Part shown: positions 16,448 through 23,380 of the stretch, in pieces | How positions within the stretch are numbered: the stretch's first letter is position 1 | Layout: every line of letters begins with the position of its first letter | Origin: an uncultured Collinsella sp. | GTDB taxonomy: Bacteria > Actinomycetota > Coriobacteriia > Coriobacteriales > Coriobacteriaceae | NCBI GenBank assembly: GCA_900754525.1 | Contig: CAAEDE010000048.1 | Location: forward strand, 1-43,180 | DNA: 43,180 nucleotides | Reading direction: 5' to 3' | The notes under the pieces: generated by a model | The model's database searches: none | What the model saw: the letters and a program-made list of their open reading frames with translations, nothing else | What the model was told of the DNA's origin: nothing | Position numbers and translations under genes: made by a program

Positions 16448-17098
16448 CTAGCGCACGGCCTTGACCGCCGCCGCCAGATCGAACAACGTATCGAGCACGG
16501 CCTCGCAGCCATCCACCACGTCCTGCGGCAGCGGCACGATATCGGGGACGGCAAAGACGTGGCAGCCAGCCGTAATGCCCGAGACGCAGCCGTTGCGCGA
16601 ATCCTCGACCACGGCACATTCCTCGGGAGTAAAGCCCGCGCGCTCGCAGGCGAGCAGATACATCTCGGGGTCGGGCTTGCCATGCACGACGTCCTCGCCA
16701 CACGTTACCGTTTCAAACTTGTCAAAAAGACCGAATGCTTTAAGGTTGCGCTCGGCCGTAACATGGCGCGATGACGTTGCAAGGCCTACGTGATAGCCCG
16801 CAGCCAACAGCTCGTCTATGCACTCGGCAGCGCCGGCCTTAAGCTCCAGATCGGTCTTGACCATCTCGTCGCGAATCTCCTTGTGGCGGACATAGATCGC
16901 CTCGGCGGTCTCGTGGCTGCCGTAATGCTTATCGAGGATGTTCATGACATCGGGTAGCGTGCGACCGATAAACTGATGGATCAGCGCTTCATCAATCGCG
17001 AGCCCCAGCTCAGCGGCGCCTGCCTTCCAGGCCCTAATCCCCAAACGCTCGGTATCGACCAGCGTTCCATCCATGTCAAAAATAACAGCCTTGATCAT
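16448..17098 (-). CDS. HAD-superfamily phosphatase / beta-phosphoglucomutase-like protein
   Basis: A 216-residue hydrolase with all HAD motifs: I, DMDGTLVDTE (nucleophile Asp near residue 8); II, LATSS; III, the Lys of HGKPDPEMY; IV, VVEDSRNG. The helical cap between about 15 and 85 resembles that of sugar-phosphate phosphatases and beta-phosphoglucomutase. Substrate cannot be fixed; a hexose or polyol phosphate is likely. The ATG at 17098 has GGGGGA upstream; a longer frame to 17185 crosses the AT-rich promoter region and is rejected. It is divergent from larE. Confidence 0.9.
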   Translation of the reverse strand: MIKAVIFDMDGTLVDTERLGIRAWKAGAAELGLAIDEALIHQFIGRTLPDVMNILDKHYGSHETAEAIYVRHKEIRDEMVKTDLELKAGAAECIDELLAAGYHVGLATSSRHVTAERNLKAFGLFDKFETVTCGEDVVHGKPDPEMYLLACERAGFTPEECAVVEDSRNGCVSGITAGCHVFAVPDIVPLPQDVVDGCEAVLDTLFDLAAAVKAVR

Positions 17099-17156
17099 AT
17101 CGGTCCCCCATCGACTCTCGCTGTCGCATTGCCGCAACTCTACCGCATTTGACAAC

Positions 17157-17176
17157 TTGTATATAACGTATATACC
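17157..17176. promoter_or_regulatory. AT-rich dyad between the HAD gene and larE
   Basis: TATATAACGTATATA, part of a longer near-palindrome GTATAT/ATATAC, lies in the divergent region and stands out against the GC-rich surroundings. It contains potential -10 boxes in both directions and may also bind a regulator. Confidence 0.35.
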
Positions 17177-17271
17177 ATATTGCACTTTCGTTACACAGAT
17201 AGAAGTCTTATGGCAAGTAACGCATTAGGATTATAGTTTTCAATCGAGTACTCAACGATAAGGATCGTTTC

Positions 17272-18150
17272 ATGATTTTAGACACCACGGCACCCGCAGA
17301 GGAGCTTCAAGACAAGCTATCGGCGCTCGAACAGCTGCTTTTGGCATACGGGCGCGTGGCTATCGGGTTTTCCGGTGGCGTCGACAGCAGCTTTTTGGCC
17401 GCCGTATGCGCCCGCATCATGCCTACCAATACCCTCCTCGTCCATCTCACCACGCCGCTCATCGGCACGCCCGAGCAGGCTTCGTTTGAGCGGTCCGTTG
17501 ATGGACAAGCCAATGAAGGACCGCATTTTAAACTCCCCGTGCTCAATCTTTCGGTGGATCAGCTGCAGCTCCCCCAGGTAGCCTGCAACGATGCCAATCG
17601 CTGCTACCACTGCAAGCACGCCGGCTTTACCGCCATCGTCAACCACGCCAAGTCGCTCGGCTTTCCCACCGTCATCGATGGCAGCAATGCAAGCGATCGC
17701 GGTGACTACCGCCCCGGCATGCGTGCGGCAAAAGAGCTCGGCGTACGCTCCCCTCTCATGGAGGTCGGCTTTACCAAGGACGAAGAGCGCGAGCTGCTGC
17801 GCGCATGGGGCTATCCCGTTTGGAACCTGCCGGCGGGAGCATGTCTTGCCACCCGCGTCCCCACGGGCGAGGAGCTTACGCGCGAGAAGGTCGATTTAAT
17901 CCGCGCCTGCGAGGATTACCTGCACGATCTTGATCTGGCACAGGTACGCGCGCGCTTGATCGGCGGCTGCATGCATATCGAGGCCGCACCCGCAGATGTC
18001 GCCAAGATTGCTACCCTCGGTGGCAACGCCGTTGACGCCGAGGGCAAAACCCCGCTGCCCGCCGCCATCGAGTCCGCGCTGCGCGAGCTGGGCTGCGACC
18101 ATATCTCCCCCGAGGTCACCCCCTACATTCACGGCAACATGAACCTTTAG
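17272..18150 (+). CDS. larE: LarE-type ATP-dependent sacrificial sulfur transferase
   Basis: A 292-residue PP-loop protein. LarE adenylates a pyridinium dicarboxylate and donates sulfur from its own cysteine to build the nickel-pincer nucleotide cofactor of lactate racemase and related enzymes. The PP-loop FSGGVDSS (residues 34-41), the CYHCKH motif and the conserved PAGACLATRVPTGEELT, which holds the expected sacrificial Cys, are all visible. The ATG at 17272 has AAGGA upstream. larA, larB and larC are not in the window, so the cofactor's client enzyme must be elsewhere or the protein serves another sulfur transfer. Confidence 0.9.
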   Translation: MILDTTAPAEELQDKLSALEQLLLAYGRVAIGFSGGVDSSFLAAVCARIMPTNTLLVHLTTPLIGTPEQASFERSVDGQANEGPHFKLPVLNLSVDQLQLPQVACNDANRCYHCKHAGFTAIVNHAKSLGFPTVIDGSNASDRGDYRPGMRAAKELGVRSPLMEVGFTKDEERELLRAWGYPVWNLPAGACLATRVPTGEELTREKVDLIRACEDYLHDLDLAQVRARLIGGCMHIEAAPADVAKIATLGGNAVDAEGKTPLPAAIESALRELGCDHISPEVTPYIHGNMNL

Positions 18151-18253
18151 GTTACGCCGTTTTACAAACGGCGTAACTGCTCGGCGCTGCGCAGGCCCCG
18201 GGCACGGCAATCTGACGTTCAACTTCACGGGCGCGACCAAAAGGTCAGCGCCC
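18151..18253 (+). terminator. Two stem-loops behind larE
   Basis: Directly at the stop codon, GTTACGCCGTTT (18151-18162) and AAACGGCGTAAC (18166-18177) form a perfect 12-bp stem with a 3-base loop and no T-run. Then CGGGCGCGACC / GGTCAGCGCCCG (18228-18253) with an AAAA loop is followed by CTTGTTTC, the better terminator of the two. Confidence 0.65.
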
Positions 18254-18325
18254 GCTTGTTTCACGTCACCTTACCGCACCCGGAGCCCGCTCGCTCGCAT
18301 ATGCTCAACCTGCACTGCGTTAACT

Positions 18326-18362
18326 GACCTGCCAATAAGGGACAGGTTTATTTTGGCAGGTT
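18326..18362 (+). repeat. Hairpin repeat with GGGACAGG core, copy 3
   Basis: GACCTGCC (18326-18333), 21-base interior starting AATAAGGGACAGG, then GGCAGGTT (18355-18362). The flank TTATCTGGGGAAA is identical to that of copy 4. Confidence 0.85.
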
Positions 18363-18446
18363 TTATCTGGGGAAATATCGCGAGGCAGTCGCCCCCCTAG
18401 CACCCATCTCACTTCGAGAGACACAAGAGGGGCGACTCGGCTGCAT

Positions 18447-18575
18447 CTACTTCTTCCGATAGCGGCGGTTGCGGCTCGTCGATGAACCCATTACTTCGAT
18501 GAGTCCTTTATCCGCCATTTTTGGCAGATGGTAGCTGACGGACGAATTTTGGCATTCCGTCTCTCTAAAACAATA
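18447..18575 (-). pseudogene. Remnant of a winged-helix (ArsR/MarR-like) regulator gene
   Basis: Read on minus, the frame ending with TAG at 18447-18449 encodes CQNSSVSYHLPKMADKGLIE followed by a wing ending NRRYRKK. This is the recognition helix and wing of an ArsR-like regulator. Going upstream the frame runs into a TAA inside the 66-bp palindrome, with no start codon and no first half of the domain. Only about the last 40 residues remain. Hence a broken gene whose 5' part has been lost or replaced by the palindrome; it is too short for any caller to list. Confidence 0.6.
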
Positions 18576-18624
18576 GATTTATCTCTCTAAAGTTAGAGAG
18601 ATAAATCTATTGTTTTAGAGAGAC
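18559..18624. repeat. Perfect 66-bp palindrome (32-bp arms, 2-bp centre)
   Basis: Arms 18559-18590 and 18593-18624 are exact inverted copies around AG. The arms begin GTCTCTCTAAAAC and end ATCTCTCTAA. With neighbouring sequence the region holds six TTAGAGAG boxes (18561, 18583, 18593, 18615, 18627 and 18646; three in each orientation). It could be a cluster of operators for a regulator, a terminal-repeat relic, or the product of an inverted duplication. Confidence 0.9.
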
Positions 18625-18724
18625 ATTTAGAGAGACGAGTGCGACCTCTCTAATCATGGGCTCCACTCTTTAAGGTGCACACTTCCTAACCGTGCCCTAA
18701 GTTGCGGTGAAATAGTCCCCGATT

Positions 18725-18761
18725 AACCTGCCAAAAAGGGACAGGTTTATTTTGGCAGGTT
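18725..18761 (+). repeat. Hairpin repeat with GGGACAGG core, copy 4
   Basis: AACCTGCC (18725-18732), interior 18733-18753, GGCAGGTT (18754-18761). It is identical over all 37 bases to the copy at 12944-12980. Confidence 0.85.
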
Positions 18762-18782
18762 TTATCTGGGGAAACGCGAACA

Positions 18783-18813
18783 GGGCCGCGACACCTATAT
18801 GGCATCTCGGCCC
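18783..18813. terminator. Possible terminator at the end of the sugar operon
   Basis: GGGCCG (18783-18788) and CGGCCC (18808-18813) form a short stem with additional GA/TC pairing inside. It lies 44 bp behind the IIA stop. A T-run exists only on the plus side, so its role for the minus-strand operon is doubtful. Confidence 0.35.
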
Positions 18814-18856
18814 TTTTCCTTGGAGAAGGATCAATTGATTGAACGGGATGACTGTT

Positions 18857-19309
18857 CTAGTCTTCGAGTCCGCTATTGATGAGCTCCGCAATCTCAACAG
18901 GATCGGTGCTCGCACGCACTTTGTCACGGAAGCCTGCGTCCATCAGCATCACGGCAGCTTTGGAGAGCAGGCGCAGATGCGTGGTTCCGGCCTCGCCGGC
19001 GGGCACGTACAGCGCGAGCGCCACATCGACGGGTACGCCATCAAAGCTCGGCCACTCAACAGGCTCGGACAGCTTGAGCACGGCCACACCCGGCGTATGG
19101 ATCGCATCGCTCTTCGCATGCGGAACGGCAAAACCGGCGACAAGCCCGGTCTCGGCCTCGTTCTCGCGAGCAATAAAGGCAGCCTCTACGGCAGATGCGT
19201 CATCGGCAAAGCCGAGTTCGATTGCCTGCTCGGACAAATAATGCAGGGCGCCCTCGCGCGAGGCGGCGGTATACCCTATCGTCACTTGGTTGGCAGATAC
19301 AAATCCCAT
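18857..19309 (-). CDS. PTS EIIA component, fructose/mannitol type
   Basis: A 150-residue phosphocarrier that takes phosphate from HPr and passes it to the IIB domain encoded at 24 kb. The active histidine is H64 in GFAVPHAKSD; the fold continues to ASTDPVEIAELINS. It is a stand-alone IIA, last gene of the operon, 11 bp behind the transketolase C-terminal gene. AAGGAAGG precedes the ATG. The matching IIBC protein lacks a IIA domain, so the two complete one permease. Confidence 0.93.
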   Translation of the reverse strand: MGFVSANQVTIGYTAASREGALHYLSEQAIELGFADDASAVEAAFIARENEAETGLVAGFAVPHAKSDAIHTPGVAVLKLSEPVEWPSFDGVPVDVALALYVPAGEAGTTHLRLLSKAAVMLMDAGFRDKVRASTDPVEIAELINSGLED

Positions 19310-19320
19310 GAAAACCTTCC

Positions 19321-20259
19321 TTACAACACGGACCTGACCGCAGCTTCGATGCCGCCGGCGTCCAAACCGTACTTGTGCAGCAAATCGACCGCAGGGCCGG
19401 ACTCGCCATACACATCGCGCACGCCGACGCGACGCATCGGCACTGGATGCTGCTCCGCGAGCACCGAGGCAACGGCCTCGCCAAGACCGCCGATAATCGA
19501 ATGCTCCTCGGCAGTGACCACGCGACCAGTCTTCTTGGCGCTGGCAACCACCAGGCGCTCATCAAGCGGCTTGATCGTATGCATATTGATGACCTCGGCT
19601 TCGATGCCATCGGCAGCGAGCGCCTCGGCAGCCTCAAGCGCCTCAGCGACCATAAGGCCACAAGCGATGATGGTCACATCGGACCCCTCGCGCACGACCA
19701 CGCCGCGACCAATCTTGAACTCATAGTCCTCGTGATCGTTAATGACCGGTGTTGCCAGGCGGCCGAAGCGCATGTAAACCGGGCCCTCAAACTCATAGGC
19801 GGCGCGCACACAGGCACGAGCCTCGACGTCGTCGGCGGGAACGACCACCGTCATACCCGGAATCGTGCGCATGAGTGCGATATCCTCGCAGCACTGGTGC
19901 GTGGCGCCGTCCTCGCCCACCGAAATGCCGGCATGGGTAGCGCCAATCTTGACGTTGAGGTGCGGGTAGCCAATGGAATTGCGGACCTGCTCGTAGGCGC
20001 GACCGGCGGCAAACATCGCAAAGGTGCTCGCAAAAGCAACGCGGCCCGTGGTCGCGATGCCGGCGGCAAGACCCATCAGGTTGCTCTCGGCGATGCCGGC
20101 ATCGTAAAAGCGCTCAGGGTGAGCAGCCTTAAACTTACCCGTCTGCGTAGCGGCAGCCAGGTCGGCATCGAGCACTACAAAGTCATCGTGCTCATTGCCC
20201 AGCTCGACGAGCGCCTCGCCGTAGCTTACGCGCGTGGCGACTTTTTTGACCTCTGCCAT
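19321..20259 (-). CDS. Transketolase, C-terminal subunit
   Basis: A 312-residue protein with the pyrimidine-binding domain (about 5-165) and the C-terminal domain (about 185-305) of transketolase. The catalytic Glu lies in AGIAESNLMGLAAGIA, and GATHAGISVGEDGATHQ is typical. With the N-terminal subunit it would move two-carbon units between ketose and aldose phosphates using thiamine diphosphate. Its ATG overlaps the upstream stop by one base (TAATG), so the two subunits are translationally coupled. Split transketolases are common in anaerobes. Confidence 0.93.
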   Translation of the reverse strand: MAEVKKVATRVSYGEALVELGNEHDDFVVLDADLAAATQTGKFKAAHPERFYDAGIAESNLMGLAAGIATTGRVAFASTFAMFAAGRAYEQVRNSIGYPHLNVKIGATHAGISVGEDGATHQCCEDIALMRTIPGMTVVVPADDVEARACVRAAYEFEGPVYMRFGRLATPVINDHEDYEFKIGRGVVVREGSDVTIIACGLMVAEALEAAEALAADGIEAEVINMHTIKPLDERLVVASAKKTGRVVTAEEHSIIGGLGEAVASVLAEQHPVPMRRVGVRDVYGESGPAVDLLHKYGLDAGGIEAAVRSVL

Positions 20260-21089
20260 TAGAGCTCCTCTCCTGCTGCCGCGAGCTCGGCCATGGCCTG
20301 CTCAAACTGCTCGTCATTGGGCGCCTTGCCATGCCAGCCAACCTGGTTCTCCATAAAGGAGACGCCTTTGCCCTTCACCGTCTCGGCGATGATAGCGACG
20401 GGCACGCCGGTCACCTCACGAGCCTCAGCGAAAGCCGCCTCAATCTGCGCCATGTCGTTGCCATCGGCTAGCTCTATCACATGCCACTTAAAGGCGCGGA
20501 ACTTGTCAGCGAGCGGCATGGCCGAGTTGACCTCATCGATCGTGCCGTCAATCTGCAAGCCGTTGTGGTCGACGAAGGCAACAAGATTGTCGAGCGCATG
20601 GTTGCCGGCAAACATGGCCGCCTCCCACACCTGGCCCTCCTCGCACTCGCCGTCGCCCAGCAACGTGTAGACACGGTAGCCGTCGCCCCAGTGCTTAGCG
20701 GCAAGCGCCATTCCAACTGCAGCAGAGATGCCCTGACCGAGCGATCCGGTGGACATATCGATGCCCGGGGTGTCGTTCATGTTGGGATGGCCCTGCAGTC
20801 GGCTGCCAATATGGCGGAGCGTCTCGAGCTCTTCGACGGGAAAATAGCCGCGATTTGCCAACACCGAATACAGGCCCGGCGCCGCGTGACCCTTGGAGAG
20901 CACAAAGCGATCGCGATCGGCCTTGTGAGGGTCGGCAGGATCGATATTCATTTCCTCAAAGTACAGATACGTCATGATGTCGGCAGCACCGAGCGATCCA
21001 CCCGGATGTCCCGACTTGGCCGCGTGAACCGCAGTCACGACACCCTTCCTGACCTCATTGGCGACCTTCGCCAGCTCCTGGTTGGTCAT
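20259..21089 (-). CDS. Transketolase, N-terminal subunit
   Basis: A 276-residue protein with the diphosphate-binding domain. The thiamine diphosphate/Mg motif runs GDGECEEGQVWEAAMFAGNHALDNLVAFVDHN. HAAKSGHPGGSLGAADIMTYLYF and LSKGHAAPGLYSVLA hold conserved His residues. The ATG at 21089 follows AGAGGAA; the frame is open 20 codons further but without a site. A small GC hairpin (CCCCGGCA/TGCCGGGG, 21113-21141) lies between it and the transaldolase gene, possibly setting the expression ratio. Confidence 0.94.
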   Translation of the reverse strand: MTNQELAKVANEVRKGVVTAVHAAKSGHPGGSLGAADIMTYLYFEEMNIDPADPHKADRDRFVLSKGHAAPGLYSVLANRGYFPVEELETLRHIGSRLQGHPNMNDTPGIDMSTGSLGQGISAAVGMALAAKHWGDGYRVYTLLGDGECEEGQVWEAAMFAGNHALDNLVAFVDHNGLQIDGTIDEVNSAMPLADKFRAFKWHVIELADGNDMAQIEAAFAEAREVTGVPVAIIAETVKGKGVSFMENQVGWHGKAPNDEQFEQAMAELAAAGEEL

Positions 21090-21152
21090 ACGAATTCCTC
21101 TCTTGAGAACAACCCCGGCACCGGATGACGCGATGCCGGGGCAATCCACTCG

Positions 21153-21836
21153 TTAAGCCTGAGCGACGACCTTCTGCCAGTCAGCCTCGAACGAGGCAAG
21201 GCCCTGGTCGGTCAGCGGGTGACGCAGGCACTTCTTGAGAGCGGCCATGGGCACGGTCGCGATGTCGGCGCCAAGAAGAGCCGCCTGGGTCACGTGGTTG
21301 GGCGTGCGGACGGATGCGGTGATGATCTCGACGGTGTCGTCGACGTTCTTGCCGGTCCAGTCATAGTTCTTGATGCAGGTCACAACGTTGTCGAGCTGCG
21401 AGATACCGTCCTCGGCGATGTCATCGAAGCGCCCCACAAACGGGCTGATGTAGCGAGCGCCGGCGTTGGCGGCCATCAAGGCCTGGGTCGGCGAGAAAAC
21501 AAGCGTCATGTTGACGCGCACGCCTGCGTCGGCCAGGGCGCGGCAGGCGGCGAGACCGGCCTCGCACACGGGAAGCTTAACCACGATGTTGGGAGCGAGG
21601 GCAGCAAGGCGCTTGCCCTCCTCGATCATGCCCTCGGCCGTGGTGGCGGTAGACTCGGCAGACACGGGCAGACCCTCGCAGAGCTCGGCAATCTTGAGCA
21701 TATGGGGCTCAAAGTCGGCGAGCTTACCGCCGGTCTTGGCGTACAGGGACGGATTGGTGGTAACACCGGCCAGGCAGCCCCAGCTCTTGGCCTCAGCAAT
21801 CTCGTCAAGGTTGGCGGTATCGATAAAGAACTTCAT
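21153..21836 (-). CDS. tal: Transaldolase (TalC/fructose-6-phosphate aldolase-like)
   Basis: A 227-residue single-domain barrel of the short TalC/MipB group, which moves a dihydroxyacetone unit between sugar phosphates or cleaves fructose-6-phosphate. MKFFIDTANLDEI, GVTTNPSL and VVKLPV (Schiff-base Lys) match, as does FSPTQALMAANAGARYISPFVGR. Telling transaldolase from fructose-6-phosphate aldolase needs finer residue comparison; the Phe of VTLVFS versus Tyr/Gln differences were not resolved. The ATG at 21836 has GAAGGAG upstream. It sits between the GatZ-like gene and transketolase. Confidence 0.92.
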   Translation of the reverse strand: MKFFIDTANLDEIAEAKSWGCLAGVTTNPSLYAKTGGKLADFEPHMLKIAELCEGLPVSAESTATTAEGMIEEGKRLAALAPNIVVKLPVCEAGLAACRALADAGVRVNMTLVFSPTQALMAANAGARYISPFVGRFDDIAEDGISQLDNVVTCIKNYDWTGKNVDDTVEIITASVRTPNHVTQAALLGADIATVPMAALKKCLRHPLTDQGLASFEADWQKVVAQA

Positions 21837-21875
21837 GGTGCAAACTCCTTCGGAGGAATCCAAAACTCAAAAGAA

Positions 21876-21942
21876 AGGACAAAGGGGATGCCCCTTTGTC
21901 CTATGTGCCGGGCCTGCAGCTGGGACATGCCCCAGGCCCGGC
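21876..21942 (-). terminator. Two hairpins between the GatZ-like gene and the transaldolase gene
   Basis: GCCGGGCCTG (21907-21916) pairs with CAGGCCCGGC (21933-21942). Next in the direction of transcription, a perfect 12-bp stem (21876-21887 with 21891-21902, AGGACAAAGGGG type) is followed by TTTCTTTTGAGTTTT. The second looks like an internal terminator or attenuator that would lower expression of transaldolase, transketolase and IIA relative to IIBC and the GatZ-like gene. Confidence 0.6.
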
Positions 21943-21961
21943 GTCGTGTAGGAAAAACTAC

Positions 21962-23236
21962 TTAGTCCTCGAGAGCCTTCTCGATGCGGCTCGTGACGCC
22001 CTTGAGGTTAAGACCGACGACGTACTGCTTGATCGGGCGCTTGATGTGCTCGATCACAAAGCGCTTGCCGTCGATGTCTTGGGCAGCGAGGTTGCGATAG
22101 AGCTTCTCGACCTGCTCCTTGACCTCGGGATCGTTGAACGCGTAGTGGCCGGAGACATCCAGAATCTTCAGGCTGAGCTCGTCGTCGGCCAGAATGTCGT
22201 CAACCTGCAGGTTGACATCGTCGCCAGTCATCCACTTGCGCCAGCGCTCGGTCTTGATGGCCTTGACCAGCAGCGTGTGATACAGGTCGGAGGGATCGTC
22301 GCACAGGCCGTTGTCGACCAGAATCTGCTCGGTAGCGCAGAGTTTGAGGTAAGCGCGGGTCTCCTCGGTGCCATACTGCGGAGCAACGTTGGAGGCGGTC
22401 ACGTGTGCCGGGATATGCTCGAGCAGCGTCGAGTCATCCAGGTAGTCGGCGTTGTGCTCCTTCAGGCCCACGCCGTAGCGCTTTGCCATGTCGGCGAGCT
22501 CGCGGGCGTTCTTAAAGTTGTAATGGCCGACCTGCTCGGTCCAACGGGTGAGCGTACCGGTCTGGCCGACGATAAAGGTGGGCATGGGGCAGCCGCGCTT
22601 CTCGAGCTCGGGCTGCAGCTGAGAAATGAACTCCTCGTACTTATCGGTAGAAGTCAAGCCGCCATTGGTCTCCTCGGTACCGACCTCATAGGCGACCTCG
22701 GGCAGGTTGTGCTCGCGACGGTACTGCTCAAGGTAGTCGATAAGATCGATCGTGCGGCGAAGCACCACGTCGAGCGGAATAACCTTGCCGATCTGATAGG
22801 GGTCCTTGGTGGGGTCGACCATCAGCAGGTCAAAGCCCGCCTCCATGTCGGCGACAAAGGACTTACGGGCGAGCTCCATGGCCTCGTCCTCGGGCAGGTG
22901 GGCGTTACGCTCCTCGTCGCGCTGCCACGGACCGCCGTGATCGCGGCACAGGTAGTACGGACCGGTGTAACCCACCTCGTCGGCAACCTTCTTGATGTCG
23001 GCGGCAAAGCGCGTCTGGTCCCAACCGTTGACGTAGCCGGCGCCCATCTCGTCCATATCGACCTGGTTGCGGCTAGCGATAAACATGGGCGGGAAATCCT
23101 CGTCCTTGGCAAGCTCGAACACGGCCTGAATCAGGTTGGGGCTCATGGGGCCAATGCCGACCATGGTTGCGTGATCGCCGCTGTCCTGCAGCTTGAGCAT
23201 ACCCTGAACGGCCTGGCGGATGGTGAGGTTGGACAT
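21962..23236 (-). CDS. gatZ: GatZ/KbaZ-family protein (tagatose-bisphosphate aldolase accessory type)
   Basis: A 424-residue barrel protein of the GatZ/KbaZ family. Classical members are the non-catalytic partners of the GatY/KbaY class II aldolase that splits tagatose-1,6-bisphosphate; database names such as tagatose-6-phosphate kinase are historical. From memory, some stand-alone relatives act as 4-epimerases on tagatose/fructose 6-phosphates. YYLCRDHGGPWQRDE, VDPTKDPYQIGKVIPL, YEVGTEETNGGL and GLKEHNADYL carry conserved His, Asp and Glu residues that could bind metal. No GatY/KbaY gene is nearby, which favours an independent enzyme. AGGAGAACAAA precedes the ATG. Confidence 0.88.
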   Translation of the reverse strand: MSNLTIRQAVQGMLKLQDSGDHATMVGIGPMSPNLIQAVFELAKDEDFPPMFIASRNQVDMDEMGAGYVNGWDQTRFAADIKKVADEVGYTGPYYLCRDHGGPWQRDEERNAHLPEDEAMELARKSFVADMEAGFDLLMVDPTKDPYQIGKVIPLDVVLRRTIDLIDYLEQYRREHNLPEVAYEVGTEETNGGLTSTDKYEEFISQLQPELEKRGCPMPTFIVGQTGTLTRWTEQVGHYNFKNARELADMAKRYGVGLKEHNADYLDDSTLLEHIPAHVTASNVAPQYGTEETRAYLKLCATEQILVDNGLCDDPSDLYHTLLVKAIKTERWRKWMTGDDVNLQVDDILADDELSLKILDVSGHYAFNDPEVKEQVEKLYRNLAAQDIDGKRFVIEHIKRPIKQYVVGLNLKGVTSRIEKALED

Positions 23237-23305
23237 TTTGTTCTCCTTCTCCAGAGGATTTTTGACAAAAGTTCCCTGGGACCCAGATGCGGGCCTTATC
23301 AGTAC

Positions 23306-23366
23306 GGATGGATTTTGTTGTGTAGGGGCGGTTGTGCGGAGTCAAATCCATCCCTCCGCACAACCG
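23306..23366 (-). promoter_or_regulatory. Interleaved inverted repeats (possible pseudoknot) between PTS IIBC and the GatZ-like gene
   Basis: A perfect 13-bp stem is formed by 23329-23341 and 23354-23366 (CGGTTGTGCGGAG / CTCCGCACAACCG). Its 12-base loop (23342-23353) contains ten bases complementary to GGATGGATTT at 23306-23315, outside the stem. In the minus-strand RNA this gives either an H-type pseudoknot or two competing helices, 15 bases after the IIBC stop and about 70 before the next ATG. Confidence 0.7.
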
Positions 23367-23380
23367 GAGTCCTCAAAGGT

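Larger units (their letters stand above)
18151..18856. other. 706-bp region without an intact gene between larE and the PTS IIA gene
   Basis: It contains the larE terminator, two direct copies of the GGGACAGG hairpin (18326, 18725) sharing the further flank TTATCTGGGGAAA, the inverted repeat AGTCGCCCC/GGGGCGACT (18387-18436), the tail of a winged-helix regulator gene, a perfect 66-bp palindrome and a cluster of TTAGAGAG boxes. Base composition around the palindrome is clearly AT-richer than the neighbours. The region looks like the scar of past insertion and deletion. Confidence 0.6.

Noticed and set aside
18326..18761. CRISPR array formed by the two repeats at 18326 and 18725
   Set aside because: The copies are 399 bp apart with unequal content between them, also occur singly elsewhere, and no cas gene is near.
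18697..18927. 76-codon minus-strand frame across the fourth GGGACAGG hairpin
   Set aside because: It overlaps the 3' end of the IIA gene out of frame, includes the repeat and has no ribosome site.
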